The translations under genes and the position numbers were made by a program. Below, in pieces: positions 36,769-45,381 of a stretch of DNA of 64,000 bases; positions within the stretch are counted from its first letter, which is position 1; each line of letters starts with the position of its first letter. The DNA comes from Phytoactinopolyspora halotolerans. Its GTDB lineage: Bacteria; Actinomycetota; Actinomycetes; Jiangellales; Jiangellaceae. The stretch is taken from NCBI RefSeq assembly GCF_010550675.1, contig NZ_JAAGOA010000004.1, positions 62,001 to 126,000 of the forward strand, written 5' to 3'. The notes beneath the pieces were generated by a model. The model saw only the letters and a program-made list of their open reading frames with translations. It searched no databases and was not told the origin of the DNA.

Positions 36769-38937
36769 ATGGCGCTGGATGTGACGGCGGGCGAGATCTC
36801 GGCGAGCGGTGCGGTGTTGAGGACGCCGGACTGGCACCTCACGGCCACCCGTTGGACCCAGCTCACGCTGGTGGAGAACGACCCCGTCAACTTCGATCCC
36901 GAGTTCTGGATCGAGGTGATGCGTAGGACGCGGTCGAATGCGGCGTGTATCAGCGCGGGCGGCTATATCGCCTTCTATCCGACGAAGATCCCGTATCACT
37001 ACCGCAGCGCCTATCTCGGTGATACCGACCCGTTCGGCGCGCTGGTCGAAGGGGCTCGCCGGCTCGGCATGCATGTCATGGCGCGTGTCGATCCGCATGC
37101 CGTCCATGCCGACGCGGCCGCCGCGCACCCCGAGTGGCTGGCGCTCACCGCCGACGGGACGCCGATCGAACACTGGGGTTATCCGGACATCTGGCTGACG
37201 TGTCCGTTCGGGCCGTACAACCGGGAGTTCATCACCGAAGTGGCTCGCGAGATCGTCAGTACCTACGACGTCGACGCCATCTTCGCCAACCGATGGCAAG
37301 GGCACGGGATCTCGTACAGTGAGGCGGCACGCCGGAGCTTCCGGGACGAGACCGGTTTCAGTCTTCCCGAGGGTGAGCACGACGGCCGAGACCCGGCCTG
37401 GCGTGCCTATGCCGACTGGCGCCGCCGCAAGCTGAGCGAGCTGGTGGGCATCTGGGACAACGCCGTCAAGGACATCCGGCCGCACGCCCGGTTCATCCCG
37501 AACCTCGGTGGTGTCACCGCCCGGGACCTCGACCGGGAACTGGTGGAGAAGCACTACCCGATCTTCTTCATCGACAAGCAGGGCCGGTCCGGCGTGGAGG
37601 TGCCCTGGTCGGCGGGGCGGAACGGGAAGCGCAGCCGGGCGATGTTCCGCGACCGGCCGGTCGGTCTGATCACCTCCGTGGGGCCGGAGCATCACCAGCA
37701 TCGGTGGAAGGACTCGGTGACGTCGGGTGCGGAGGTCTCGACATGGATCGTCGACGGCTTCGCGCATGGCGCCTTTCCCTGGTTCACCAAGTTCAACGGC
37801 ACCGTGTCGGATCCGCGCTGGGTGCAGCCCGTCGCGGACGCGTTCCGGCTGCACGCCCAACTGGAGCCACACCTGTCGTCGATGCGGATCACGGCCGACG
37901 TCGCACTGTTCGAGCCCACGACGTCGACCGGGCCGTCGAGTGGTTCAAGCGGGCCGTATGCGCACGAGAACGGCTTCTACCATGCGTTGGTCGAGGCGAG
38001 GATCCCGTTCGAGTTGGTGTCCGATCAGAACCTGACGGATGAGGAGCTCGCGCGGTTCCGCGTGCTCGTGCTGGCCAACGCGGAGCGTCTCACGGATGAG
38101 CAATGCTCGACCATCAGGGAGTTCGTCCGCGCCGGGGGAGGCCTGGTGGCGGCCCACCACTCGTCGCTCGGCGATGATCTCGGGGCCCGTCGCTCCAACT
38201 TCGGGCTCGCCGACGTCTTCGGTGTCGACCTGGAACGCCCGGCGCGTGGCCCGGTGAAGAACAACTACATCGCGATCACGGCCGACCATCCGATCAGCGA
38301 CGGGTATGGCGGGGCGTCACGGATCATCGGTGGCACCGAGCTGATCCACGTCGAGGAGCGGCCCGGCACTGTCGTCCCGTTCAGGTTCGTGCCGGACTTC
38401 CCGGATCTGCCGATGGAGGAAGTGTACGCGCGGGCGGAACCGTCGCTGCCGGCCGTCGTCGCGCACGAGCCGCCCGGCGGTGGCGGTCGGTCGGTCTATC
38501 TGCCGTTCAACGTCGGATCGCTGTTCTGGGAGGAACTGCAGCCGGATCACGGCCGGCTGATCGCGAACGCCGTGCGCTGGGCGTCGGCCGCGCCGGACCG
38601 GGTCAGGGTCGACGGTCCCGGCCTGATCGACGTCGCCGTCTGGGAAGGGGCGGGAGAGCTGGCGGTCGTCGCGGTGAACCTGACCAACCCGATGGCGATG
38701 AAGGGGCCGATTCGGGAGATCGTCTCGGTCGGCCCGATCCAGGTGGCGGTGCGATTGCCCGTCGGCGTGAGCGGTGCCGACGCGCGATTGCTCGTCGCCG
38801 ACACAGGGGCCGAGGTCGAGATCGCGGCCGCCGAGGGCGGACAGGAGGGCGCGGACGGTGGCGGCCTGGTTGCCACGGTAACGATGCCGAGCGTCGAGCT
38901 GCTGGAGGTTGCGCGGCTCTCGTGGCGGCGGGCATAG
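36769..38937 (+). CDS. Second hydrolase-like TIM-barrel protein (GHL6-like)
   Basis: A 722-residue cytoplasmic protein distantly related to the gene at 31109-33289. Both share the pattern of a barrel with ISAGGYIAFYPTKIPYHYRSAYLGD (compare GGILSFYPTDLGFQTRNPYL), HVMARVDPHAVHADAA and VDAIFANRWQGHGISY, followed by an amidotransferase-like domain (FRVLVLANAERLTDEQCSTIREFVRAGGGLVAAHHSS) and a C-terminal beta domain. The Cys cluster of the other copy is missing. ATG 36769 is behind AGGGAG (36758-36763). It precedes the sugar ABC importer operon and shares its operator type. Probably acts on an imported oligosaccharide or sugar derivative; activity unproven. Confidence 0.72.
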   Translation: MALDVTAGEISASGAVLRTPDWHLTATRWTQLTLVENDPVNFDPEFWIEVMRRTRSNAACISAGGYIAFYPTKIPYHYRSAYLGDTDPFGALVEGARRLGMHVMARVDPHAVHADAAAAHPEWLALTADGTPIEHWGYPDIWLTCPFGPYNREFITEVAREIVSTYDVDAIFANRWQGHGISYSEAARRSFRDETGFSLPEGEHDGRDPAWRAYADWRRRKLSELVGIWDNAVKDIRPHARFIPNLGGVTARDLDRELVEKHYPIFFIDKQGRSGVEVPWSAGRNGKRSRAMFRDRPVGLITSVGPEHHQHRWKDSVTSGAEVSTWIVDGFAHGAFPWFTKFNGTVSDPRWVQPVADAFRLHAQLEPHLSSMRITADVALFEPTTSTGPSSGSSGPYAHENGFYHALVEARIPFELVSDQNLTDEELARFRVLVLANAERLTDEQCSTIREFVRAGGGLVAAHHSSLGDDLGARRSNFGLADVFGVDLERPARGPVKNNYIAITADHPISDGYGGASRIIGGTELIHVEERPGTVVPFRFVPDFPDLPMEEVYARAEPSLPAVVAHEPPGGGGRSVYLPFNVGSLFWEELQPDHGRLIANAVRWASAAPDRVRVDGPGLIDVAVWEGAGELAVVAVNLTNPMAMKGPIREIVSVGPIQVAVRLPVGVSGADARLLVADTGAEVEIAAAEGGQEGADGGGLVATVTMPSVELLEVARLSWRRA

Positions 38938-38954
38938 GGTGCCACCGAAGGTCA

Positions 38955-38969
38955 ACTTGTCAAACAAGT
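38955..38969 (+). promoter_or_regulatory. FadR-type operator ACTTGTCAAACAAGT before the sugar importer operon
   Basis: ACTTGT-CAA-ACAAGT is a perfect 15-base palindrome with the TNGTNNNACNA core. It lies 120 bp upstream of the binding-protein gene. A further degenerate copy, ACTTACAAGT, lies at about 38985. The core CTTGTCAAACAA is nearly the same as at 36663-36674. Confidence 0.65.
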
Positions 38970-39089
38970 ATTCACGAACTATTGACTTACAAGTTAGCGC
39001 AGTGAAACACTGGCGAGCACGTCATACGTGGTCGCGGCCCACGCCGATAACGGCGGCGAACTCAAACAACCACCAACGAGGGAGTTGTG

Positions 39090-40391
39090 ATGAGCACCAT
39101 GGATCGACGCACGTTCCTCAAGACCACGGGCGCAGGCGCCTTGGGTGCCACGGCGTTGCTGTCAGCATGTGGAAGCGACGACGGCTCGGCGCCGGGTGGG
39201 CCGACGTCCGTCCGTTACGCGTGGTGGGGCAACAACATCCGGCAGCAGAACTACACCACGGCGCTGGAGCTGTTTCAGGAAGAGCATCCCGACATCACCA
39301 TTGAGACCGAGTTCGCCGAGTACACCGCTTTCCAGGAGCGTATGACCACGCAGATGGCCGCACGGGACGTGCCGGACATCTTCTGGATCGCGTCCGCCCA
39401 GGTGATGACCTACGAGAAGAACGGGCTCTACCGCTCGCTGGAAGGGCTCGACGCCCTCGACCTGTCCGACTTCAGTGACCAGGACATCGAGTTCTTCAAG
39501 CTCAACGGCGAACTCAACACGATGCCGCACGGCTCGTTCGTTCCGGTCGTCCGGTACAACCAGACCTACCTGGAGGAGGACGGGTACGAGCTGCCCGGCG
39601 ACGCGGATTGGACCTGGGAGAATCTGGCGGACTTCCTGATCGATTACAACGACAACAACCCGAATGGACGTCGAGGCCTCCCGTACGACGCCGATCACGA
39701 CATCAGCTTCGAGGCCTGGTTGCGCCAGCACGGGCAGCAGCTGTGGACCGAGGACGGCGAGATGGGTTTCGACGCGGAGGCACTGGCCGGCTGGTTCGAG
39801 TGGTGGGAGCGGCTGCGTACGGCGGGTGCCGCGCTGTCCATTAGCGAACAGGACGGGATCGGCCCGGACTGGGCGGAGGTCGGCGAGCGGGTTCTGGTGA
39901 AGTTCGGCAGCTCCAACCACATCATCGACGAGGCTCAGGTCTTTCCCGACTCCACGTTCAAGCTGCGGCCCGCGCCGGCCATCCCGGACGCAGCGGCCGG
40001 GCACAAGTTCATCTACTACCCGCGGCTGGCCGTCTATCAGGGGATCGACGACGCGCAAGCGCAGGCGGCGGCCAGCGTCGTCAGCTTCAACATCAACAGC
40101 GTCGACTTCCTCAAGACGGTCGGCCTCACCATGGGCGCGCCGCCGAACCCACGGCTGCTCCAGGAAGCCTACGAGTTCGCCAGTGACGACGAGCAGGAGA
40201 TGCTCGCCGTCGTGGAATCGGAGACCGACGCCGAGCGGAGCCCGCGGTACGAGGCACCGGCCGGCACGAGCACCTGGCGCACCGTGATGTCCAGGGCAGC
40301 TGAGGAGATCGCGCTGGAGCGCAGCGGGATCGCGGAGGCGTCCGAGGCGATGATCGCGGAGATCCAGGCCGGCATCGACCAGGAGAAATGA
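39090..40391 (+). CDS. Sugar ABC transporter substrate-binding lipoprotein with Tat signal
   Basis: A 433-residue type I solute-binding protein. The signal peptide has the Tat motif RRTFLK (residues 6-11) and a lipobox LLSAC with Cys27, so it is exported folded and lipid-anchored. The mature part begins with VRYAWWGNNIRQQNYTTALELFQEEHPDITIETEF, typical for cluster B/UgpB-like binding proteins, and contains the WTWENLADFLIDY motif. It delivers a sugar or oligosaccharide to the two permeases encoded next (4-base overlap). ATG 39090 follows GAGGGAG (39078-39084). No ATPase gene is in the operon; an unlinked MsiK-type ATPase probably serves it. Confidence 0.92.
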   Translation: MSTMDRRTFLKTTGAGALGATALLSACGSDDGSAPGGPTSVRYAWWGNNIRQQNYTTALELFQEEHPDITIETEFAEYTAFQERMTTQMAARDVPDIFWIASAQVMTYEKNGLYRSLEGLDALDLSDFSDQDIEFFKLNGELNTMPHGSFVPVVRYNQTYLEEDGYELPGDADWTWENLADFLIDYNDNNPNGRRGLPYDADHDISFEAWLRQHGQQLWTEDGEMGFDAEALAGWFEWWERLRTAGAALSISEQDGIGPDWAEVGERVLVKFGSSNHIIDEAQVFPDSTFKLRPAPAIPDAAAGHKFIYYPRLAVYQGIDDAQAQAAASVVSFNINSVDFLKTVGLTMGAPPNPRLLQEAYEFASDDEQEMLAVVESETDAERSPRYEAPAGTSTWRTVMSRAAEEIALERSGIAEASEAMIAEIQAGIDQEK

Positions 40392-41434
40392 GGCCGGGGA
40401 AGATGGCACGCCGGATACGTCACGGCGCGGGGGTGCGCGACGCCTCCGCGCCGGCCAGCGCCGCATCGGACCCGGACGACGCGGCGTCGTCGGGCAATCC
40501 GACGGCGGAGTCGTCGGGCACTCGGGCCGCGGCGTCGGGTTCGGGCCGGAAATTCCACCTCCGCCGGCAGGGGCGGGCCGCGCACGTCTTCCTGCTCCCG
40601 TGGCTGCTCGGATTCGGCCTCGTGACGTCGGTGCCGCTGTTCGCCTCGCTCTATCTCGCGTTCACCGACTACAACGTGCTGAGCAGCCCGCGGTTCACCG
40701 GGCTGTCGAACTTCGAGCGGATGCTCTCCGACGACCGCTTCTGGGCGGCGGTCTCGGTGACGGCGCGGTACGTCTTCATCTCGGTGCCCCTGCAGCTTGG
40801 ATTCGCACTGCTGCTGGCGCTCATCCTGGACCGTGGGCTGCGCGGGCTGGCGTTCTACCGGGGCGCGTTCTATCTGCCGTCGCTGCTGGGTAGCAGTGTC
40901 GCGGTGGCGATCCTGTGGCGGGAGATCTTCGGCCACGACGGGCTGGTCAACGATGCCCTGGCCTGGTTCGGCATCGAGGGGCAGAGCTGGCTGCAGAATC
41001 CGTCCACCGCACTGTCCACCCTGATGGTGCTGAACGTCTGGACGTTCGGATCACCTATGGTCATCTTCCTGGCCGGGCTGCGGCAGATCCCGGAGGACCT
41101 GTACGAGGCGGCACGGGTGGACGGCGCGTCGAAGATCCGTCAGTTCACTCACGTCACGATCCCGCTGCTGACGCCGATCATCTTCTTCAACCTCATCCTG
41201 CAGACGATCGGATCGTTCCAGGCATTCACCCAGGCGCACATCATCAGCGGCGGAACCGGCGGTCCGGTCGACTCGACGCTGTTCTACACGCTGTACCTGT
41301 ACCAACAGGGTTTCAACTCGTTCAACATGGGCTACGCGTCCGCTCTGGCGTGGGTGCTGATGCTGGCGATCGCCGTCGTCACCGCTATCCACTTCTTCCT
41401 GTCCAAGTACTGGGTCTTCTACGGAGACGACTGA
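40388..41434 (+). CDS. Sugar ABC transporter permease (MalF/UgpA type)
   Basis: A 348-residue permease with six predicted membrane segments after a long basic and Ala/Ser-rich N-terminal tail of about 65 residues (ASAPASAASDPDD...). The EAA loop reads EAARVDGASKIRQFTHVTIPLL (about residues 239-260), where the ATPase docks. It pairs with the next permease to form the import channel. ATG 40388 overlaps the binding-protein stop (ATGA). The tail length is unusual and its role is unknown. Confidence 0.93.
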   Translation: MRPGKMARRIRHGAGVRDASAPASAASDPDDAASSGNPTAESSGTRAAASGSGRKFHLRRQGRAAHVFLLPWLLGFGLVTSVPLFASLYLAFTDYNVLSSPRFTGLSNFERMLSDDRFWAAVSVTARYVFISVPLQLGFALLLALILDRGLRGLAFYRGAFYLPSLLGSSVAVAILWREIFGHDGLVNDALAWFGIEGQSWLQNPSTALSTLMVLNVWTFGSPMVIFLAGLRQIPEDLYEAARVDGASKIRQFTHVTIPLLTPIIFFNLILQTIGSFQAFTQAHIISGGTGGPVDSTLFYTLYLYQQGFNSFNMGYASALAWVLMLAIAVVTAIHFFLSKYWVFYGDD

Positions 41435-42330
41435 TGGCCACCATGCTCGCCGAAAGCCGTGCACGCCGCGCAAGCCGCCCACCGTCGTCGTCGCACGTGG
41501 TGCGCCGTCGGCGGAACGCCGTGTTCAAACATGCCGGCTTGTGGGTGTTCATGATCGCGATGATCTATCCGCTGATCTGGATGGGCGTGAGCTCGTTCAA
41601 GCCGGGGAACCTGGTGCTGTCCGAGCCCGGCCTGATTCCCAGCGAGGTCACGCTCGAGAACTTCACCGAGGGCTGGAACGTGCTGAACCGGCCGTTCTCG
41701 GTCTTCTTCGTCAACTCGCTGATCGTGACGGTCGGCTCCATCGTCGGAAATCTCTTCTCCTGCTCCCTCGCCGCCTATGCGCTGGCCCGGCTGCAATTCA
41801 AGGCGCGGAAGGTCTACTTCGCGATCACCCTGGCGTCGGTGATGCTGCCGATGCACGTGTTGGTCATCCCGCAGTACATCTTCTTCTCCGAGCTGGGCTG
41901 GGTGAACACGTACTTCCCGCTGCTCATCCCGAAGTTCCTGGCCACGGATGCGTTCTTCGTCTTCCTGATGGTGCAGTTCATCCGGACGATCCCCCGTGAC
42001 CTGGACCGGGCCGCGTGGATCGACGGCGCCGGGCCGTTTCTCACCTTCTGGCACGTGATCCTGCCGCTCATGCGGCCGGCGCTGGTCACCACGACGATCT
42101 TCACGTTCATCTGGACCTGGAACGACTTCTTCACGCCGCTGATCTACCTGACGTCGGTGGACATGTACACGGTCCCGGTCGCGCTGAGCTCGATGGTGGA
42201 CTCGGAGACGCAGAGCGGGATCGGGATGCTGTTCGCGATGTCCCTGCTGTCGCTGATCCCGGTGATGCTCTTCTTCGTCTTCGCCCAGCGCTACCTCATC
42301 CGCGGCATCGCCACCACCGGCCTCAAGTAG
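41434..42330 (+). CDS. Sugar ABC transporter permease (MalG/UgpE type)
   Basis: A 298-residue permease with six membrane segments. The EAA-type loop reads DRAAWIDGAGPFLTFWHVILPLM (about residues 190-212). The N-terminus has a short basic tail before AGLWVFMIAMIYPLIWMGVSSFK. ATG 41434 shares its A with the TGA of the first permease, so translation is coupled. The C-terminus ends GIATTGLK, the usual family end. A 24-bp-arm palindrome follows. Confidence 0.93.
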   Translation: MATMLAESRARRASRPPSSSHVVRRRRNAVFKHAGLWVFMIAMIYPLIWMGVSSFKPGNLVLSEPGLIPSEVTLENFTEGWNVLNRPFSVFFVNSLIVTVGSIVGNLFSCSLAAYALARLQFKARKVYFAITLASVMLPMHVLVIPQYIFFSELGWVNTYFPLLIPKFLATDAFFVFLMVQFIRTIPRDLDRAAWIDGAGPFLTFWHVILPLMRPALVTTTIFTFIWTWNDFFTPLIYLTSVDMYTVPVALSSMVDSETQSGIGMLFAMSLLSLIPVMLFFVFAQRYLIRGIATTGLK

Positions 42331-42338
42331 CCCGGCCC

Positions 42339-42428
42339 TAAATGATCATGTGAAGTAGGTTTCTTCGTGCCCCAACAGGTCTGCAGCCATGGTAGAGCGC
42401 GAGAAAACCTACTTCACATGATCATTTA
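42339..42428. terminator. TGATCAT-containing palindrome between importer operon and second GntR gene
   Basis: Perfect 24-bp arms (42339-42362 and 42405-42428) surround a 42-base loop. The left arm begins TAAATGATCATGTGAAG. It lies 8 bases after the permease stop and includes the TGA (42422-42424) of the opposing GntR gene. Probable bidirectional terminator and largest-loop member of the TGATCAT family. Confidence 0.75.
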
Positions 42429-43105
42429 GGAGTTTCGGAGGACTTGGCTTCGAGGCGGGCCAGGAGACGGTTCTGGGCTTGCTCGAGATGGTGGCCGATA
42501 CGTTCGCGCGCCTGTTCCGGGTCTCCGGCCTCGATGCTCTCCAGGATCGCCGCGTGCTCCTCGGCCACGGTATTCGGGCTCGTCGTGCGGTGCGCCTGGA
42601 ACTGGCCCATCGTCAGGTGCACTTCGCCCATGATGAGCTCGTGCATGCGGCTCAGCCTGCGGCTGCCGATGCCGGCCACCAGCGCCGAGTGGAACGCGAT
42701 GTCCGCCTCGACCTGGTTCTCGAACACCTTGTCCCGGGCGGCGGTCTCCACCGCGGCCTGAGCCTGTGCGGCGTCGGCCGGAATGGACTTGTTCTCGGCC
42801 AGCACGGAGACGGCCGCGCTCTCTACGGTGCGCCGACTGAAGAACAGGTCTCTGATCTCATCCTGGTCCAGCTCCGGCACCACCGCCGTCTTATGTGCGG
42901 AGCGGCGGAGCAAACCGAGTGCCGTGAGCCGCTCCAGGCACGCCTTGGCGGTAGGCCTGGCGACGTTGTACTCGTTGGCGATCCGCTGCTCGGTGAGCTT
43001 CTCGCCGGCCGGAATCTCCCCGTTGATGATCCGCTTGCGCAACGACTCGTACAACGCATCGGTGAGGGACGACGGTGCGAGTGTGAAGCTGCCCTGTTGA
43101 CTCAC
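42422..43105 (-). CDS. GntR family transcriptional regulator, FadR subfamily (second)
   Basis: A 227-residue regulator. The winged HTH reads LTDALYESLRKRIINGEIPAGEKLTEQRIANEYNVARPTAKACLERLTALGLLRR, followed by the FCD effector domain (about residues 85-215) with DIAFHSALVAGIGSRRL and the HAAILESIEAGDPEQARERIGHHLEQ helix. GTG 43105 (MSQQGSFTLAPSSLTD) is preferred; no strong ribosome site is visible, and an in-frame ATG lies further upstream. It is convergent with the sugar importer operon. A TTGTGTGACAC site (43146-43156) lies upstream of its start, like the operators at 36664 and 38957, so it is the likely repressor of this regulon. Confidence 0.87.
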   Translation of the reverse strand: MSQQGSFTLAPSSLTDALYESLRKRIINGEIPAGEKLTEQRIANEYNVARPTAKACLERLTALGLLRRSAHKTAVVPELDQDEIRDLFFSRRTVESAAVSVLAENKSIPADAAQAQAAVETAARDKVFENQVEADIAFHSALVAGIGSRRLSRMHELIMGEVHLTMGQFQAHRTTSPNTVAEEHAAILESIEAGDPEQARERIGHHLEQAQNRLLARLEAKSSETPK

Positions 43106-43145
43106 GCGTTCAATGGTGCCACAGGTGCGACATAGACACATAAAC

Positions 43146-43156
43146 TTGTGTGACAC
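43146..43156 (-). promoter_or_regulatory. Third TTGTNNNACA-type site upstream of the second GntR gene
   Basis: TTGT-GTG-ACAC matches the operators at 36664-36674 and 38957-38967 in nine of eleven core positions, and lies 40 bp upstream of the GntR start. It also sits in a larger ACACA-N6-TGTGT palindrome (43135-43150). Suggests autoregulation. The remaining stretch 43157-43457 has no gene I can support; it leads into the exporter genes. Confidence 0.5.
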
Positions 43157-43457
43157 GCTAACCGGTGATGCAGTATGGCGACGGCGTTGACCGTCGCGCG
43201 CCGTCGGTGAGTCGACGCGAAATCTCTCCGGTGGCGATGTCATGTCAATGTCGCCCTCGCATCTCGAGTGCGACGCACGCGCCGGCTATCGCGGTCACGA
43301 TCCCCGCGACTTGAGTCAGGTCCTGGTCTCATCCATGAAGATCGCTCCGATGATCGCCGGCAATGCCGGTGTCAGCGGGCTTGTCAGCGCGTTATCAATC
43401 AGCTGTCAACGCGGCCGGAGACGGTGGTGGCTACCGAATACGAAGGGAGTCACACCC

Positions 43458-44396
<939 letters not shown>

Positions 44397-44398
44397 TC

Positions 44399-45190
44399 AT
44401 GAGCGCTGTCAGCCTCGCTCTCACCGACTCGGCCACCATGCTGCGCCGCCGGCTGCGGCATTTCATCCGCTACCCATCGATGTCGGTGCAGCTGGTCGGG
44501 ATGCCCATCATCTTCCTGCTGCTGTTCGTCTACGTGTTCGGCGGCACCCTCGGTGAGGGGCTCACCGGCGTCTCCGGTGGCAGGGACGCGTACCTCGACT
44601 ACGTCACGCCCGGGATCATCCTGATGAGTGTGGCCGCGACCGCACAGGGCACCGCGATCTCCGCGGCGATGGACATGACCGAGGGCATCATCGCCCGGTT
44701 CCGCACCATGGCGATCTCCCGGGCGTCGGTCCTGACCGGGCATGTGCTCGCCGCGATGATCCAAACCCTGCTGAGCGTGGCCGTCGTCGTCGGCGTCGCC
44801 GTGCTCCTCGGCTTCCGGCCGAGCGCGAGCGTGGTCGAATGGCTGGCGGTGGCCGGCGTCGTCGCGATGGTCGCCTTCGCGCTGACCTGGCTGACCGTGG
44901 CCCTCGGCCTGGTGAGCGACACGGTGGAGGCCGCGAGCAACATGCCCTTGCCGCTGATCTTCCTGCCCTTCCTCGGCAGCGGGTTCGTGCCCACCGAGTC
45001 GATGCCGGCCGGCCTGCGCTGGTTTGCCGAGTACCAGCCGTTCACCCCGATCATCGAGACGCTGCGCGGACTCTTGACGGGGACGCATATCGGCAACGAC
45101 GCCGCCATCTCCGCCGCCTGGTGCGCCGGCATCGCCCTGCTCGGTTACCTCTGGGCCAAGAAGCTCTACAACCGCGACCCCTCCCGTTGA
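44399..45190 (+). CDS. ABC-2 type transporter permease (DrrB-like)
   Basis: A 263-residue membrane protein with six hydrophobic segments. The ABC-2 motif LDYVTPGIILMSVAATAQGTAISAAMDMTEGIIARFRTMAISRASVLTGH is the ATPase-contact helix region. The end (FAEYQPFTPIIETLRGLLTG) is conserved in the family. It pairs with the DrrA-like ATPase encoded 2 bp upstream. A perfect 25-bp inverted repeat follows the gene. Confidence 0.92.
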   Translation: MSAVSLALTDSATMLRRRLRHFIRYPSMSVQLVGMPIIFLLLFVYVFGGTLGEGLTGVSGGRDAYLDYVTPGIILMSVAATAQGTAISAAMDMTEGIIARFRTMAISRASVLTGHVLAAMIQTLLSVAVVVGVAVLLGFRPSASVVEWLAVAGVVAMVAFALTWLTVALGLVSDTVEAASNMPLPLIFLPFLGSGFVPTESMPAGLRWFAEYQPFTPIIETLRGLLTGTHIGNDAAISAAWCAGIALLGYLWAKKLYNRDPSR

Positions 45191-45262
45191 CGCAACCGCA
45201 AGACGCACCCGAACGGGATAGGGCATCCGCCCCGAGCGTGAGGGGAGCGAAGTTACAGAAGA

Positions 45263-45369
45263 GCGAGGAAGAGAGACAACCCCGGCCAGGGTAGGCACGG
45301 GCGTCGGCCTGTGAGGAGCTCCGCGACGATCTGGCCGCGGGCGGGGCCGGGGTTGTCTCTCTTCCTCGC
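45263..45369. terminator. Perfect 25-bp inverted repeat between convergent genes
   Basis: The arms 45263-45287 and 45345-45369 are exact reverse complements (begin GCGAGGAAGAGAGACAACCC) separated by 57 bases. It lies between the exporter permease (stop 45190) and the SARP gene (stop 45382), both reading toward it. It lacks the TGATCAT cap. A bidirectional terminator is likely; the perfect long arms also fit a recently inserted palindrome. Confidence 0.75.
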
Positions 45370-45381
45370 GGACGCAAGCCC

